A stretch of 64,000 nt of DNA from Paenibacillus sp. DCT19 (GCF_003268635.1 NZ_CP029639.1:2057501-2121500); one strand, 5' to 3'; shown: positions 50,558 through 61,872, counted from the stretch's first letter. Notes: a model not told the origin generated them from the sequence alone. Translations and numbers: made by a program.

Positions 50558-50659
50558 TTCGGCACCTCGCTTCATGAAATAGGTTTGTAGACCTAAAGGC
50601 CTGATTCCTTCTATTGAGGGGAAATCACGGTATTGGGTTGTAATAGGAAATAAATGCTT

Positions 50660-50699
50660 GATACTAGGGAGAGTATCTTTTTTTGTGGTTTTTTGTCAA
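50660..50699 (-). promoter_or_regulatory. promoter of the ThDP operon with palindrome over the -10
   Basis: On the minus strand TTGACA (50699-50694) is 16 bases from GATACT (50677-50672). GATACT-CTCCCT-AGTATC (50660-50677) is a perfect 6-6-6 inverted repeat over the -10 and start, like a repressor site. On the plus strand the same repeat followed by seven T could act as a terminator, but no plus-strand gene precedes it. Confidence 0.5.
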
Positions 50700-50968
50700 T
50701 AGATTTTTAAGATTATTAATTTTTGATTCTTAGGATGGTTGCGCTTAAAGTCTCATCACATCTAATAAAAAAATATAGTAAAAAATATCTGGAACAAAAT
50801 ACCTATTATTTTATAATTACATTTAATGTAAAATAATGACTGAAAATGATGGTTTTTAACTGAATTAAACATAAAAACAAGAGCAAGGTATCGCTTTTCG
50901 TATCTATGCAAAAAGGAGTGGCGCTTTATCACTTTCTGGTATACTAGAATTCGATTGGAGTGATATCA

Positions 50969-51922
50969 ATGAAAACGATAAAAATGGCTGTAATTGGACT
51001 AGGTAAAATGGGCTTACATATGATTCATCAAGCCAAGAACGAGCACGTAGACATCGTTGCCGTGTGTGATAGCAATGAGCAGGCTCTTGCTGATTATGCA
51101 GCCTCAAACCCTGAGACAAGTACATATACGGATTATCGCCGTTTGTTAGATGAACACGAGATTGATCTGGTGTACGTTGCGGTACCACCCAAGTATCATT
51201 ATGCAGTCGTGATGGAGGTACTTCAGCGTAAAATCCATATCTTCTGTGAGAAACCTCTGGCTAACAGTGTGGAGGAAGCCGAGGCTATGCTTGCTGCAGC
51301 GGAGCAGTCAGGTGTGGTTCATGCCATCCATTTCTCCATGCCTCATGAACCTGCGGTTCTTCATTTGCAGAAGCTAGCACAGGAAGGCACGACGCTTGGT
51401 AACATTCGTAAAATCGAACTGATTCTCCAGTTCCCGCAATGGCCGCGAGCTTGGCAACAGAATCCATGGATTACGACCCGAGATCAGGGTGGATTTATTT
51501 TAGAAGTGGGTATTCACTGGATTCATGTAATCCAGACGGTGTTCGGAGGACTGAATGTGGTTAGCAGTCAGGTACAATATCCCGATGATTCGAACGGTTG
51601 CGAGACAGAGATACATGCTGAAATGCAGCTTGGAGACGGTACTCGGGTAGAGATGAATGGAATCTCACACTTTGCGGGTGAGGAACGCGTATCTATGGTG
51701 GTGTATGGAACGGAAGGTACAATCGCACTCGAAAACTGGGATCAACTGATGAGTGGACGAATTGGAGAGTCACTAACACCTGTTACTGTCGACGAATCGT
51801 TAAGTGAATTACCTGTATTGAAACATGTAATTGCACGCATTCAAGACAGACCAGGCAGAATATATGATTTCAGAGCTGGACTTGAAGCACAACGAATTTT
51901 GGAGGCACTTCGAAGTAAGTAA
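50969..51922 (+). CDS. Gfo/Idh/MocA family oxidoreductase
   Basis: This protein of 317 residues is an NAD(P)-dependent oxidoreductase acting on sugars or inositols. It has the Rossmann start MAVIGLGKMGLHMI, the family motif IFCEKPLANSVEEAEAML, and a C-terminal alpha/beta domain with GGFILEVGIHWIHV. The substrate is unknown. The ATG at 50969 follows GGAGTG. It is monocistronic with a terminator. Confidence 0.9.
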   Translation: MKTIKMAVIGLGKMGLHMIHQAKNEHVDIVAVCDSNEQALADYAASNPETSTYTDYRRLLDEHEIDLVYVAVPPKYHYAVVMEVLQRKIHIFCEKPLANSVEEAEAMLAAAEQSGVVHAIHFSMPHEPAVLHLQKLAQEGTTLGNIRKIELILQFPQWPRAWQQNPWITTRDQGGFILEVGIHWIHVIQTVFGGLNVVSSQVQYPDDSNGCETEIHAEMQLGDGTRVEMNGISHFAGEERVSMVVYGTEGTIALENWDQLMSGRIGESLTPVTVDESLSELPVLKHVIARIQDRPGRIYDFRAGLEAQRILEALRSK

Positions 51923-51954
51923 CTTGAGTGATATGATGAAATAATTGAAGGGAT

Positions 51955-52003
51955 ACCTTCTGGATCTACTTGATCATAAAATGAACGATACAGAAGGTTT
52001 TTT
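51955..52003 (+). terminator. intrinsic terminator after the oxidoreductase
   Basis: accttctg (51955-51962) pairs with cagaaggt (51991-51998), followed by T residues. Confidence 0.8.
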
Positions 52004-52042
52004 CTCTCTACACAGGGTTTCAATGTGCTCCAAAATCAAAAA

Positions 52043-52077
52043 AAGAAGCAGTTGCCGAATTCAGGCTGCTGCTTCTT
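52043..52077 (-). terminator. intrinsic terminator of the chemoreceptor gene
   Basis: On the minus strand aagaagcagcagcc pairs with ggcaactgcttctt, followed by TTTTT. Confidence 0.8.
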
Positions 52078-52117
52078 TGTATTTAAGTTTAGTAAATTAA
52101 CTTCCTCATTACACTCA

Positions 52118-53836
52118 TTATGCAAGCTTAAATCGGTTCACGAGCTGATCCAACGCATCGGACATTTGGTTTAACTGTTTAGATGTATCGGTCATTTCCT
52201 GCAAGGAGGCCAATTGTTCCTCGGTCATGGCGGATACTTCTTCGGTTGCTGATGCAGTGTCTTCGACCACAGCGGATACGGCATGAATAGAAGACATAAC
52301 AGCTTGACTGCCTGCTGTGAGCTCTTCCACCACAGCGGAGATGTCCACCATTTCCCCACTTAGATTATGAATGTGTTCTGTAATATTAGCAAAGGCATGT
52401 CCAGCATCCTCTATTGTTCGTAATCCTTCTGTGACATGAACGGTATTAGAGTCTACAATCTGAACCGTGTTCTGAACGCCTGCAAGTACAGTTTCAAGGA
52501 TGCTAGTAATATGTTTGGCTGAGGTAGCGCTCTGGTCTGCCAGATTGCGAATTTCGGTGGCGACAACAGCGAACCCTTTACCATGTTCTCCAGCTCGTGC
52601 GGCTTCAATTCCAGCGTTAAGAGCAAGGAGATTGGTTTGTCTAGCCGTTCCTGAGATTGATTCTGCAATGGAGATGACCTGATCCGACATTTTAGAGATG
52701 TCATTAATGGACTCCTGAACGGAGCGGAATGATTGTTCAATGGTTCCCATTTTACCCACTGCATTATCAATACGTTCTTGTCCATCCAGCGCGATGGATT
52801 CCGTTCTTACAGCACGTTCAGCTACATCGGCAGTAGAAGAGGATACTCGGTTTAGTCCAGTCAGCGATTGCCCCATGGCAGCGACCATCGTTTGTGTCAG
52901 AACGACTTGTTCATCTGCACCTTCGGCGACTCGTTCCATGGCGGTGGCAACTTCCTTACCTGCAGAGAGATTATCCGACACACCTTTATCCAATCGATCA
53001 GAAGCCGTACTCAGTATGCTGGCATTGTTCTGAATCTCAAGCATCATGTGTTGCAATCCGAGCAGCATTGCATTAGCCGCATCTGCGAGTTCACGCGTCT
53101 CATCCTTCATATGGGTCGCAATCCGGAGGGTTAGATCTCCGTTAGATGAGCCAATGTCGTTCAGTGCGCTGGTGACGCTACGAATGTTTTTGACAATAGA
53201 GCGTGACAGTGTCAGAGCTGCAATGATTGAAATCAAGGCAACAAGGATGAGCGCACCGTATAACTCTATATTAAGTAGCTCGTTTTTTTGTTTGAGTGCT
53301 TCGGTACGTTGTTCGGTTAACGCTAGTTCATTAGTGCGGAACGTCATGAGTGAATCACGAATTTGATCCATATCCTGCTTACCAGGATCATTCACGAAGA
53401 ATGCCTGCACGGTGGACATATCGTTAGCTCGTCGTGAATCAATAACGGGTTCGCCTGCAACCTGTACCCAATTGTTCATAACATTATGTATGTTCTCAAG
53501 CAAGACGAGCTGTGCTGGATTATCAGCAATGAGTGCTTTGAGTTGTGTGGTGATCGTTTCCTTCTGTTCTAGACCTTCGGTGTAGGGAACGAGATAGCTG
53601 TCCTGTCCTGTAATGACATATCCTCTTTGCCCTGTCTCCATATCTACCATCGTTTTTTCCAATTCATACGTCAAATCATGCACTTTCATATCGTGATCGA
53701 CCAGAAAATCAAGCTCGTGTTGGAGCTGGTTAATGCTATTTTGGATCAATACAATAGAACCGGCTAGAACAGCCAGCACGAGCAAATAGCCCAAACCAAT
53801 CTTGTAGAAAATTTTAAAGGTTCTGCGCTTTACCAT
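52118..53836 (-). CDS. Methyl-accepting chemotaxis protein with CHASE3 sensor
   Basis: This receptor of 572 residues has one N-terminal helix ([20 protein letters not shown]), an extracellular CHASE3-type domain ([20 protein letters not shown]), a second helix ([19 protein letters not shown]), a HAMP domain and a long signalling coiled coil with the conserved tip [20 protein letters not shown] then [20 protein letters not shown]. The ATG at 53836 follows AGAGAGGAA. The ligand is unknown. Confidence 0.94.
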   Translation of the reverse strand: MVKRRTFKIFYKIGLGYLLVLAVLAGSIVLIQNSINQLQHELDFLVDHDMKVHDLTYELEKTMVDMETGQRGYVITGQDSYLVPYTEGLEQKETITTQLKALIADNPAQLVLLENIHNVMNNWVQVAGEPVIDSRRANDMSTVQAFFVNDPGKQDMDQIRDSLMTFRTNELALTEQRTEALKQKNELLNIELYGALILVALISIIAALTLSRSIVKNIRSVTSALNDIGSSNGDLTLRIATHMKDETRELADAANAMLLGLQHMMLEIQNNASILSTASDRLDKGVSDNLSAGKEVATAMERVAEGADEQVVLTQTMVAAMGQSLTGLNRVSSSTADVAERAVRTESIALDGQERIDNAVGKMGTIEQSFRSVQESINDISKMSDQVISIAESISGTARQTNLLALNAGIEAARAGEHGKGFAVVATEIRNLADQSATSAKHITSILETVLAGVQNTVQIVDSNTVHVTEGLRTIEDAGHAFANITEHIHNLSGEMVDISAVVEELTAGSQAVMSSIHAVSAVVEDTASATEEVSAMTEEQLASLQEMTDTSKQLNQMSDALDQLVNRFKLA

Positions 53837-54121
53837 GTTTGTTATTCCTCTCTGTCGGGTATATATATTTGTCGAAAAAACAGGAAAAACATAAAATAGG
53901 GACTTTAGATGTAGGGTCTGAATGACTATTTTCAGTATTATACTTAAACTCAACCACTTTGTATATAGTTTGTTTACTTTATGTATAATGTTATCTTTTG
54001 AATTGTATAACGTTTGCGAAGTGTGTTTTACATTGTTCGGTTTACACTTACAAACGTTTATGTTTATCATGGGGAGGGAACGATTCCGAATACATATCCC
54101 AATCCGAAAGGACGTTTTGAT

Positions 54122-54808
54122 ATGACAAAAGAGAAGGCACTGCTTAAACCGGAAGCAATGATATTTGATATGGATGGCACACTATTCCAGACAGAGACGT
54201 TGTTATTGCCTGCCTATCACCAATTGTTTGATACACTGAGAGCCGAAGGGCACTTCGAAGGAGAGACACCACCTGAGGAACGGATGCTTGGAAGTCTTGG
54301 TATGTTACTTGAAGATATTTGGAAAGTAGTTATGCCTGAAGCATCAGAGGCAGCACATCGCCGTGCGGATGAATTATTGCTTCAATTGGAGATTGAAGGA
54401 CTCGATCAAGGAAGTTCTACCCTGTATCCTAACGTTAAGGAAACTCTAACAGCGCTCAAGGAGCAAGGGGTGCGGTTATTTGTAGCGAGTAATGGACTTG
54501 AGGATTACGTCAAAGGTGTGGCGTTTGCTCATGAGATCATGCCTTTGTTTGAAGGGGTGTATAGTGCCGGTCAATACCAAACGCCTTCCAAAGTTAATCT
54601 TGTTCAGATCCTGCTTGAGAAACATCGGATTCAGGATGCGTGGATGGTAGGTGACCGTTCATCGGATGTAGAAGCTGGGAAAATGAATGGGCAGACCGTC
54701 ATTGGCTGCGCCTATGCTGGTTTTGGTAGGGATGAAGAACTGGCCGGATCGGATGTACTGATCTCTGATTTCACAGAGCTACTTCGTCTGTATAAGGAAG
54801 CAGAATAA
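54122..54808 (+). CDS. HAD-superfamily phosphatase
   Basis: This protein of 228 residues has the four HAD motifs: [23 protein letters not shown] Lys in TPSKVNL and [14 protein letters not shown] helical cap follows motif I. It probably dephosphorylates a small metabolite. The ATG at 54122 lies 8 bases after AAAGGACG. The neighbours give no clue to the substrate. Confidence 0.9.
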   Translation: MTKEKALLKPEAMIFDMDGTLFQTETLLLPAYHQLFDTLRAEGHFEGETPPEERMLGSLGMLLEDIWKVVMPEASEAAHRRADELLLQLEIEGLDQGSSTLYPNVKETLTALKEQGVRLFVASNGLEDYVKGVAFAHEIMPLFEGVYSAGQYQTPSKVNLVQILLEKHRIQDAWMVGDRSSDVEAGKMNGQTVIGCAYAGFGRDEELAGSDVLISDFTELLRLYKEAE

Positions 54809-54849
54809 CCGTATAAAACATTTCACATTTATTGTTGTTAACAAGGTAT

Positions 54850-54894
54850 AACCTGCATTTCCAATGAAGTTTTGTTGGAGGTGCAGGTTTTTTT
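54850..54894 (+). terminator. intrinsic terminator after the HAD gene
   Basis: aacctgca (54850-54857) pairs with tgcaggtt (54882-54889), extended by tttccaa/ttggagg, and T residues follow. Confidence 0.85.
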
Positions 54895-55084
54895 GTTTTA
54901 TGCTTCTCATACTCTTTCACATTCTTTCCCATTCGCTCAATTCATTCACTCCTTCACGTTCATTTATCTACAATCTACAATCACTCAGTTACATTCTCCC
55001 CTGTAAAAAGTGGATTTCCCCATCCCGCTTCACACGGTGCTCGCTCTATACTTCTTGCAAAAGCTAGTAAGGGGGTCAATGTTG

Positions 55085-55975
55085 ATGAAGCCAAAAAAAG
55101 TGCATGCGTACCTGTTCATCTTTCCCAGTCTATTTCTAACTCTCGTGTTTGGGGTGTATCCCCTCTTATGGGCTCTACGTTATATGTTCTACGATTATCA
55201 AGGTATTGGAACGCCCGTATTTATTGGACTCGGCAACTTTGCCCGCATTATGCGGGATACACAGTTCTGGTCTTCTGTTGGTAATACAGGCGTCTATGCA
55301 TTAGGTAAACTCGTGGTCACAATTCCGCTAGCTCTGACGCTCGCGATCATCTTGAATCGCAAATGGAAAGGGCGTTCGCTGCTGAGAGCGGTGTACTATC
55401 TTCCAACTATTTTTAGTGCTTCGGTGATGGCGATTGTGTTCTTTATTATTTTTAATTCGTACAACGGAATCTTGAATCAACTACTCGTGAAGTATCATGT
55501 GATCTCTGCCCCGATTGGCTGGTTGGATGCGGATCATGCCATGATGACGACCATAATCATTGCGATCTGGGGAGCTGTAGGGAACTATATGTTGCTGTTT
55601 ATCGCTGGTCTGCAAAGTATTCCTGAAGAGCTGTATGAGGCGGCATCGCTGGACGGAGCGAATGAGTTCCAGAAACTTAGAAATGTAACGATTCCGCTAC
55701 TTGGTCCTGTGCTGCAGATGATTATTATGCTGGCGATTACCACCGCACTCAAAGGATACGAGAGCATTATGGTATTAACCGAAGGAGGCCCATATGGCAA
55801 AACGGAAGTGATGTACTTGTATCTCTTTAAGTTGTTATTTCCGATCTCAGCTGATACACAATCACTCCAGCAACTGGGTTACGGCAGTGCGGTAGGCTTT
55901 ACTACGGCCATTATTGTAGGCGCTGTCACGCTCATTTATTTCTGGATATCCAAGAAGCTTAATGATGTTTATTAA
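55085..55975 (+). CDS. Carbohydrate ABC transporter permease (MalF/UgpA-like)
   Basis: This protein of 296 residues has six membrane helices and the EAA loop EELYEAASLDGANEFQKLRN, which contacts the ATPase. It pairs with the next permease and the binding lipoprotein at 60473. No ATPase is encoded here; Paenibacillus importers often use a shared MsmX-type ATPase elsewhere. The ATG at 55085 is 9 bases from AAGGGGG, with an ATG at 55079 as alternative. Confidence 0.93.
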   Translation: MKPKKVHAYLFIFPSLFLTLVFGVYPLLWALRYMFYDYQGIGTPVFIGLGNFARIMRDTQFWSSVGNTGVYALGKLVVTIPLALTLAIILNRKWKGRSLLRAVYYLPTIFSASVMAIVFFIIFNSYNGILNQLLVKYHVISAPIGWLDADHAMMTTIIIAIWGAVGNYMLLFIAGLQSIPEELYEAASLDGANEFQKLRNVTIPLLGPVLQMIIMLAITTALKGYESIMVLTEGGPYGKTEVMYLYLFKLLFPISADTQSLQQLGYGSAVGFTTAIIVGAVTLIYFWISKKLNDVY

Positions 55976-55997
55976 CAGCAGACAGGAGGAACCGAAC

Positions 55998-56867
55998 ATG
56001 TCACAGATTGTCATGAAACCAAGTCTTTCACCCAAATGGATGCAAGGAATAAAGCGAACACTACTCACGATTTTCCTGCTTCTGATTGCTGTCCTGTCGC
56101 TGTTTCCGATTCTATTAGTCCTGCTGGGCTCTTTCAAAACGAATCAGGAATTAACGGGCGGTGCAACGATATTGCCTAAGGTTTGGCAGTTCTCTAACTA
56201 TGCTCAGGCATGGCGAACAGCCAATTTCTCAGGATTTACGCTCAACAGCGTTTTTGTTAGTGTCACTGCAACAACAGGAATGCTGTTGGTTTCATCCATG
56301 TCGGCTTATGCCGTGGATCGGGTGAACTTTAGAGGCAAGAAGGCATACACCGTATTGATGGCATCTACCTTGTTTATATCCATCGGAGCCGTGGTTCTGC
56401 GTCCGCAGTTCGATCTGATGGTCAAATTAGGCCTGAATCATACCCTATGGGGCGTCATCATTATTTTAATTAGTGCCCATGCCGCGACGTACTTCATTTT
56501 AGTGGGCTTCTTCAAAAGCATCCCGCGTGATCTGGATGAGGCAGCCATGATAGATGGCTGTAATTTCTACACCGTGTATTGGCGCATCATCCTTCCACTG
56601 CTTCGCCCCGGTTTGGCGGTTGCAGGACTTGGAGCATTTCAGAGTTCGTGGAATGAGTACATCTTGCCTTTTGTATTTACGATGAACAATCCCAATCTGC
56701 AGACCTTGCCTGTGGGCTTGGCGAATCTGCGCTATGGCATTGGAGCTGCCGCTGAGGTTCAACTCATGATGGCTGGGGCTTGTCTATCCATATTGCCACT
56801 GCTCGTTGTGTATATTTTTGCGAACAAATCATTTATGCAGGTGACATTAGGCGCAGTCAAAGGATAG
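55998..56867 (+). CDS. Carbohydrate ABC transporter permease (MalG/UgpE-like)
   Basis: This protein of 289 residues has six membrane helices and the EAA loop PRDLDEAAMIDGCNFYTVYW then RIILPLLRPG. It starts 22 bases after the first permease, behind AGGAGGAA. It completes the membrane part of the importer. Confidence 0.94.
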   Translation: MSQIVMKPSLSPKWMQGIKRTLLTIFLLLIAVLSLFPILLVLLGSFKTNQELTGGATILPKVWQFSNYAQAWRTANFSGFTLNSVFVSVTATTGMLLVSSMSAYAVDRVNFRGKKAYTVLMASTLFISIGAVVLRPQFDLMVKLGLNHTLWGVIIILISAHAATYFILVGFFKSIPRDLDEAAMIDGCNFYTVYWRIILPLLRPGLAVAGLGAFQSSWNEYILPFVFTMNNPNLQTLPVGLANLRYGIGAAAEVQLMMAGACLSILPLLVVYIFANKSFMQVTLGAVKG

Positions 56868-56972
56868 GCGAAACTCCTTAAAATGGGAACGGTATTATGG
56901 GATATTCTGCTGTGCTATACTCTTGTTAATCTACAGTGGCAGAGCTGATCCGTATCCGAGGAGTGAACGCCG

Positions 56973-58724
56973 ATGAACATGAACTTCTATAAGATGACTC
57001 TGAAAAAAAGGATACAACTGTTGTACATTTTCCTCGTAGTGTTGTGTATCAGTGTAACAGGAATTAGCTCGTATTTATTTGCTGCACGCAGCATTGAACG
57101 GAACGCGCTTGAACTGAAGCAGGGAATCCTGAATAAGTCTGTGCAGGTAATGGATGAACACTTAAGGCATATCGTTGTATCTTCATATTCTTTTATGCTG
57201 AATGAGACCTTCACTCAGGTGATGCGAGATGTTCGCAACAATAATGCCTCCCACTATTATCAGAATCTTTCACTTCTGCAAACGTCATTTGCGCAATTGA
57301 AGCTTGTAGAGCCCTTAATTGATACGACCTATTTAACAACACCGATTGGTGACTTCTACTCAACCAAAGATGTACCGAACCGAAATGATGGATTTGATAA
57401 GGAATACGGGCAGCTTGTGAAGCAGCAGGGCTGGAACACGATGTGGTTTGGTTCACATCAAAGTCAGTTGTTCCAGTCGAAGGATCATGTGTTGTCACTC
57501 TTACTCAAACCGATTGTGGTTGATAATCACTCATTGTCGAACGTGTATATGGTGGTCAATATGAAGGAAGAAGCGATGAGGGATATTCTGGATCAGGACT
57601 TGATGAATAACTCAATTCAGTTGTTTTTACTGAACAAAAATGGGTCACAGGTTATCCGGTCAACCTCACAGGATGTGAGTTACCTTACTGACCCTGAATT
57701 TAGTAGCGAGATCAATCGTGGTACAGGTGGGGATTTTAGATATACGAGTAATCAGGGAGAGGACATGCTTATTAACTATTCTTCGTTATCGATGAATGAG
57801 GACTGGGTGATGGTCAGTGTGCAGTCCAAAGCAGATTTATTGTCTCCGCTGCGCAAAATTCGCTGGCTCGTTATTGGCATTATGGGTTTTTGCATCGTGC
57901 TTGCTCTGGGGCTGTCGAACTTGCTGGCATCCGCGCTGCTCAAGCCGCTGAATAAACTACGCCGTTTAATGGTTGAAGTCCAATCGAATGATCTGGATGT
58001 GCGCTTCCGCAGCAAGTACGATGATGAGGTCAGTGCGGTTGGGCATCGTTTTAATCGCATGCTGGATCAGATTCAGGTTTTGTTTGAGGAGGTACGAGTA
58101 ACCGAGCGGGATAAACGCCGGTTTGAAGTGAAAGCGCTTCAAGCACAGGTTGATCCTCACTTTCTGTACAATACGTTAAATACGATGTTCTGGAAAAGTG
58201 AGAGTGGTGAGAAAAAAGATGTTAGTGAAATGATCGTATCATTGTCACTATTGTTCCGACTCGGGTTGAACGATGGGAAGGACATGACCAATCTAGAACA
58301 AGAGATTAAGCATGTGGAGCAGTATCTACAACTTCAACAAAAATGTTATGAGGATCTATTCATTTATCGCATTGAGGTGGGTGATCCATCCTGTTATTCC
58401 GTAGAAATATTGAAAATATTACTGCAGCCTTTAGTTGAAAACTCCATATTGCACGGATTCCGGGATAAGGATGAGCTCGGTATCATTGCGATCAAAATTA
58501 ATCGAGAAGGAGACCTGCTGACACTAGAGGTTGCTGATAACGGTTGCGGTATGGATACTGCTGAGGGGCAGGTCAGGGAAGGCGCCGAAGGCAGACGTCA
58601 AGGATACGCGCTCGCTAATCTCGATGGCAGACTAAGCCTATATTACGGAGATGCCGCTTCAGTTGTATTTGAGAGCAGCAAAGGCGTCGGAACGACGGTC
58701 ATCATCACGATTCCAATCACCTGA
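56973..58724 (+). CDS. YesM-type sensor histidine kinase
   Basis: This 583-residue membrane kinase has an N-terminal helix (LLYIFLVVLCISVTGISSYL), an extracellular sensor domain of about 240 residues, a second helix (VIGIMGFCIVLALGLSNLLA), HAMP, the His_kinase domain (QAQVDPHFLYNTLNTMFW, phospho-His) and a HATPase (LVENSILHGFRDKDE, DNGCGM). With the next gene it forms a two-component system controlling the importer. An AGGAG site precedes the ATG. Confidence 0.94.
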   Translation: MNMNFYKMTLKKRIQLLYIFLVVLCISVTGISSYLFAARSIERNALELKQGILNKSVQVMDEHLRHIVVSSYSFMLNETFTQVMRDVRNNNASHYYQNLSLLQTSFAQLKLVEPLIDTTYLTTPIGDFYSTKDVPNRNDGFDKEYGQLVKQQGWNTMWFGSHQSQLFQSKDHVLSLLLKPIVVDNHSLSNVYMVVNMKEEAMRDILDQDLMNNSIQLFLLNKNGSQVIRSTSQDVSYLTDPEFSSEINRGTGGDFRYTSNQGEDMLINYSSLSMNEDWVMVSVQSKADLLSPLRKIRWLVIGIMGFCIVLALGLSNLLASALLKPLNKLRRLMVEVQSNDLDVRFRSKYDDEVSAVGHRFNRMLDQIQVLFEEVRVTERDKRRFEVKALQAQVDPHFLYNTLNTMFWKSESGEKKDVSEMIVSLSLLFRLGLNDGKDMTNLEQEIKHVEQYLQLQQKCYEDLFIYRIEVGDPSCYSVEILKILLQPLVENSILHGFRDKDELGIIAIKINREGDLLTLEVADNGCGMDTAEGQVREGAEGRRQGYALANLDGRLSLYYGDAASVVFESSKGVGTTVIITIPIT

Positions 58725-58735
58725 GGAGGGGTAGT

Positions 58736-60340
58736 ATGGATCATTTGACGGTATGTGTAATGGATGATATTCAGGCGGTTGTAAAAGGCATATCCTCGAC
58801 CATTGCTTGGGAAGATCATCAGGTACAAATTGTAGGTACAGCCAACAATGGCGATCAAGGGTGGTCCCTTCTTATCGAGCAAGAGCCGGATCTTGTCATT
58901 ACCGATATCAAAATGCCTCGCCTCAGCGGGCTTGAATTGATGAAACAGGCATCGGATGCTGGGCTACGCACCAAGTTTATTTTCATCAGTGGATACTCCG
59001 ACTTCCGTTATGCCCAGGAGGCGATTAAACTAGGCGCTTCCGATTATTTACTCAAACCATTTACCCCTGATGAAATATTAGGCGCAGTGCTCAAGGTAAG
59101 AGAAGTGATTGAAGGTGAGCAGGCTCAGTCGAGACAGCTTGAACAATTGGAACAAAAGGTTGAGAGCAGCAGCGTGTATATTCGTCATAGCTACCTTCTG
59201 GGACTGCTACGTCAAGAGGTTGGTGGTTTTATGAATGAGAATCGCTGGGATGAACTACAGATCGATCTCGATTCTTCGAATCTGCAGCTTATGGTGATTG
59301 AAGTAGACGGGTACACCCGGTGTGAAAATACAATCCATCTGGATGCCGAGATCGTGCCTTTTGCCGTTCAGAATATTGTGGAAGAGACGCTGAATCGCCA
59401 TACCAGAGGGGTTGTATTACGCGAGAGCAGATACCGGCTTGTGGCAATGTTCAATACACCAGCATCCATGACAGCTCCAGAGCTACTGGAGGAATGTCGG
59501 CTCAATGTGGAACAGTTCAGCAAAAAGACGATTTCCATCGGTTTAGGCACGATTGCCCGAAGACCTCAGGAGGTGTGGAGTGCGTATGCACACGCCGATA
59601 AAGCCATTGCCTACCGCTTTTATAGTGAGGGTAACTGCATCTTCCAATATGCAATCGTCGAACGTCAGGAGTGGGTAGCCCCTGCTTACCCTTTGGAGAA
59701 GGAGAAGGAACTCTTTTATGCGCTTAAGTGCGGCAATGAAAGTACCTGTCACCGGATTATTGATGATATTTTGGATGAATGGCAGTTTTCGGAGGGGTAT
59801 CCTGAGCCACTTACGATGATTCGTCTGTTGTCTGGGCTTGCGTTCGCTATCTATCGTGCCTTTTGCGATGAGATTACGGAGGAAGAACGCATGCGTTTAG
59901 AAGCTGATCTAATGGTGCTTGAGGAGATGCGCTCGTTGACATTTGACGGTTGGAAAGGGTACATCAAGCATTTCAGCAGTATGGGCTGTGAGATCATGGA
60001 TAAGAAGCGGCTTACGGATGTGAAGCAGGCTATTCATAAAGCACAGGAATTTATCAGTATGAACCTGGAAGAGAACTTGACGTTGAATCTTTGTGCCCAG
60101 TCGGTTCACCTAAGTCCAAGTTATTTTGCCAATGCATTCAAGAAAGAAACGGGCATGACCTTGATTCAATATATTACGAAAATGAGGATGGAGAAGGCCA
60201 AGGATCTGTTGGTCGCAGGCATACAAGTACAGGAGATTTGTCAGATGCTTGGTTACGAGGATCGCCCGTATTTCAGTGGTTTGTTCAAAAAGTATTGTGG
60301 TATGACACCTACGCATTTCCGTCAAATGTATCTGAATTAA
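58736..60340 (+). CDS. YesN-type response regulator with AraC DNA-binding domain
   Basis: This 534-residue regulator has a receiver domain with the phospho-Asp in DLVITDIKMPRLSG, Thr/Ser in IFISGYSDF and Lys in LLKPFTPDE, a central linker region, and a C-terminal AraC helix-turn-helix pair (LNLCAQSVHLSPSYFANAFK onward, CQMLGYEDRPYFSGLFKKYC). It starts 11 bases after the kinase gene, behind GAGGAGGGG. Confidence 0.95.
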   Translation: MDHLTVCVMDDIQAVVKGISSTIAWEDHQVQIVGTANNGDQGWSLLIEQEPDLVITDIKMPRLSGLELMKQASDAGLRTKFIFISGYSDFRYAQEAIKLGASDYLLKPFTPDEILGAVLKVREVIEGEQAQSRQLEQLEQKVESSSVYIRHSYLLGLLRQEVGGFMNENRWDELQIDLDSSNLQLMVIEVDGYTRCENTIHLDAEIVPFAVQNIVEETLNRHTRGVVLRESRYRLVAMFNTPASMTAPELLEECRLNVEQFSKKTISIGLGTIARRPQEVWSAYAHADKAIAYRFYSEGNCIFQYAIVERQEWVAPAYPLEKEKELFYALKCGNESTCHRIIDDILDEWQFSEGYPEPLTMIRLLSGLAFAIYRAFCDEITEEERMRLEADLMVLEEMRSLTFDGWKGYIKHFSSMGCEIMDKKRLTDVKQAIHKAQEFISMNLEENLTLNLCAQSVHLSPSYFANAFKKETGMTLIQYITKMRMEKAKDLLVAGIQVQEICQMLGYEDRPYFSGLFKKYCGMTPTHFRQMYLN

Positions 60341-60472
60341 TGAATGCAGGGAACATCATTTGTCCCCCATTCATAGTTATAATGTCCCTCACTTCATCTA
60401 CAGTTGAGCGATTATCATTACGTTATCGGGTAACCTGACAGGTTGTCCAGACAAGCATAGGGGGGCATTTCA

Positions 60473-61872
60473 ATGGTTAAAAAATGGATGATGACTACAC
60501 TGAGTGCATTGCTCGCATTGAGTTTGGCTGGTTGTTCTACCAACAGTGCAACGACAGCAAGCACCGGAACGGGTGGCAGTGATGGGAAAAGTACAGAAGG
60601 GAAAACCAAGGTCATCTACTGGACGCCCGATCGCCATGATGCTGATTTTATGAAAACAAAAATTGATGAATTCAATAAAACCAATAAAGATAACATTGAA
60701 GTGGAAATGACCGTGATGGGTGACAATTACCCTCAGGCGGTAGATATTGCTTTTGCGAGTAAACAAGCGCCGGATGTGCTGCAAGTCAATGATTTTCAGA
60801 CCTATTATCAAAAGGGATATCTTGCTCCAATTGATGGGTATATGAGTGAGGATATGAAAGCTACGTTCAAAGACAGCCTGATTGATAACAAGAATACAAT
60901 AGATGGAAAAATATATACTCTTCCAAATACAGGACAAGTATGGAGACTCGTGTATAACCAAGATATTTTCCAAAAAGCCGGGATCACAAGTCCGCCTAAA
61001 ACGTTGAGCGAAATGGTGGAGGATGCGAAGAAAATTACGGAAGCTGGGAAAAGTGAAGGAATCTATGGCTTTGCTAGCCCGTTCAAAAGTGGAAGCGGTT
61101 TCTGGAGAGCGGCCAACACCATCGCAGGAGCCAGTAACAACTACGGCATTGATGGCTACAACTACCGTACAGGTCAATTCGATTTTGGCATGTACAAGGA
61201 TGTTGCGCTTGCGCTTCGCCAGATGAGTGAGGATGGAAGTATGCTGCCAGGGGTTGAAAGTCTGGATATTGATCCGCTGAGAGCGCAGTTTGCACAAGGC
61301 AAAATTGGGATGTATATCAACCATTCCGGTGAACCGGGGGTGTACAAAGACCAATTTCCTACCGAAGAGAACTGGGCTGCTGCTCCTGTGCCAACAAGTG
61401 ATGGAACGATCAAGGGGCTTCGCAAGTTATAGGCGGTTCATATATCGGCATCAGTGCAGATTCAACGCAAAAAGAAGCGGCATGGAAGTTTATGGAGTAT
61501 GTGTACAGCAAAGACCTTCAAAGTGAGTATTACGAAAAAGGCTATGGCATCTCCCTGATTCCAGCGGTATTAAGCTCAGGTAAGAAGCCAAACATTCCTG
61601 GCATTGAAGGCTTCCTGCCGAAGCGCTATGATGCGATTTTCCCTGCGAATCCAGGGGTAGTAACGGAGAGTTCACTGGAAGGAACCAAATGGACGGATGC
61701 TTTCTCCATCTTTGTCTTCACGGGTGGCGATATCGACAATGTGATCAAAGATCTGAATAGCAGATATAATACTGCACTGGAGAAGACCAAAGCGGCAGGA
61801 TTGACTAATATCAGCGCCGATTCTTCTTTTGATTCCTCTAAGCTTCAAGGCAAATTATCTACTGAAGAATAG
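60473..61872 (+). CDS. Extracellular carbohydrate-binding lipoprotein, frameshifted in this sequence
   Basis: The solute-binding protein of the importer would be about 467 residues. It has a lipoprotein signal with lipobox LAGC (LLALSLAGCSTNSA), a Ser/Thr/Gly linker, and a type 1 binding fold (VIYWTPDRHDADF, AFASKQAPDVLQV, GKIYTLPNTGQVWRLVYNQD). The frame breaks at four G (61414-61417): one extra G continues DGTIKG as ASQVIGGSYIGISAD and then EAAWKFMEYVYS, the standard binding-protein pattern. Both halves are well conserved, so a sequencing slip is likely. AGGGGGG precedes the ATG. Confidence 0.9.

Noticed and set aside
50660..50684. Terminator of a hidden plus-strand RNA gene
   Set aside because: No promoter or conserved RNA was seen upstream on the plus strand; the same bases make sense as an operator of the minus-strand operon.
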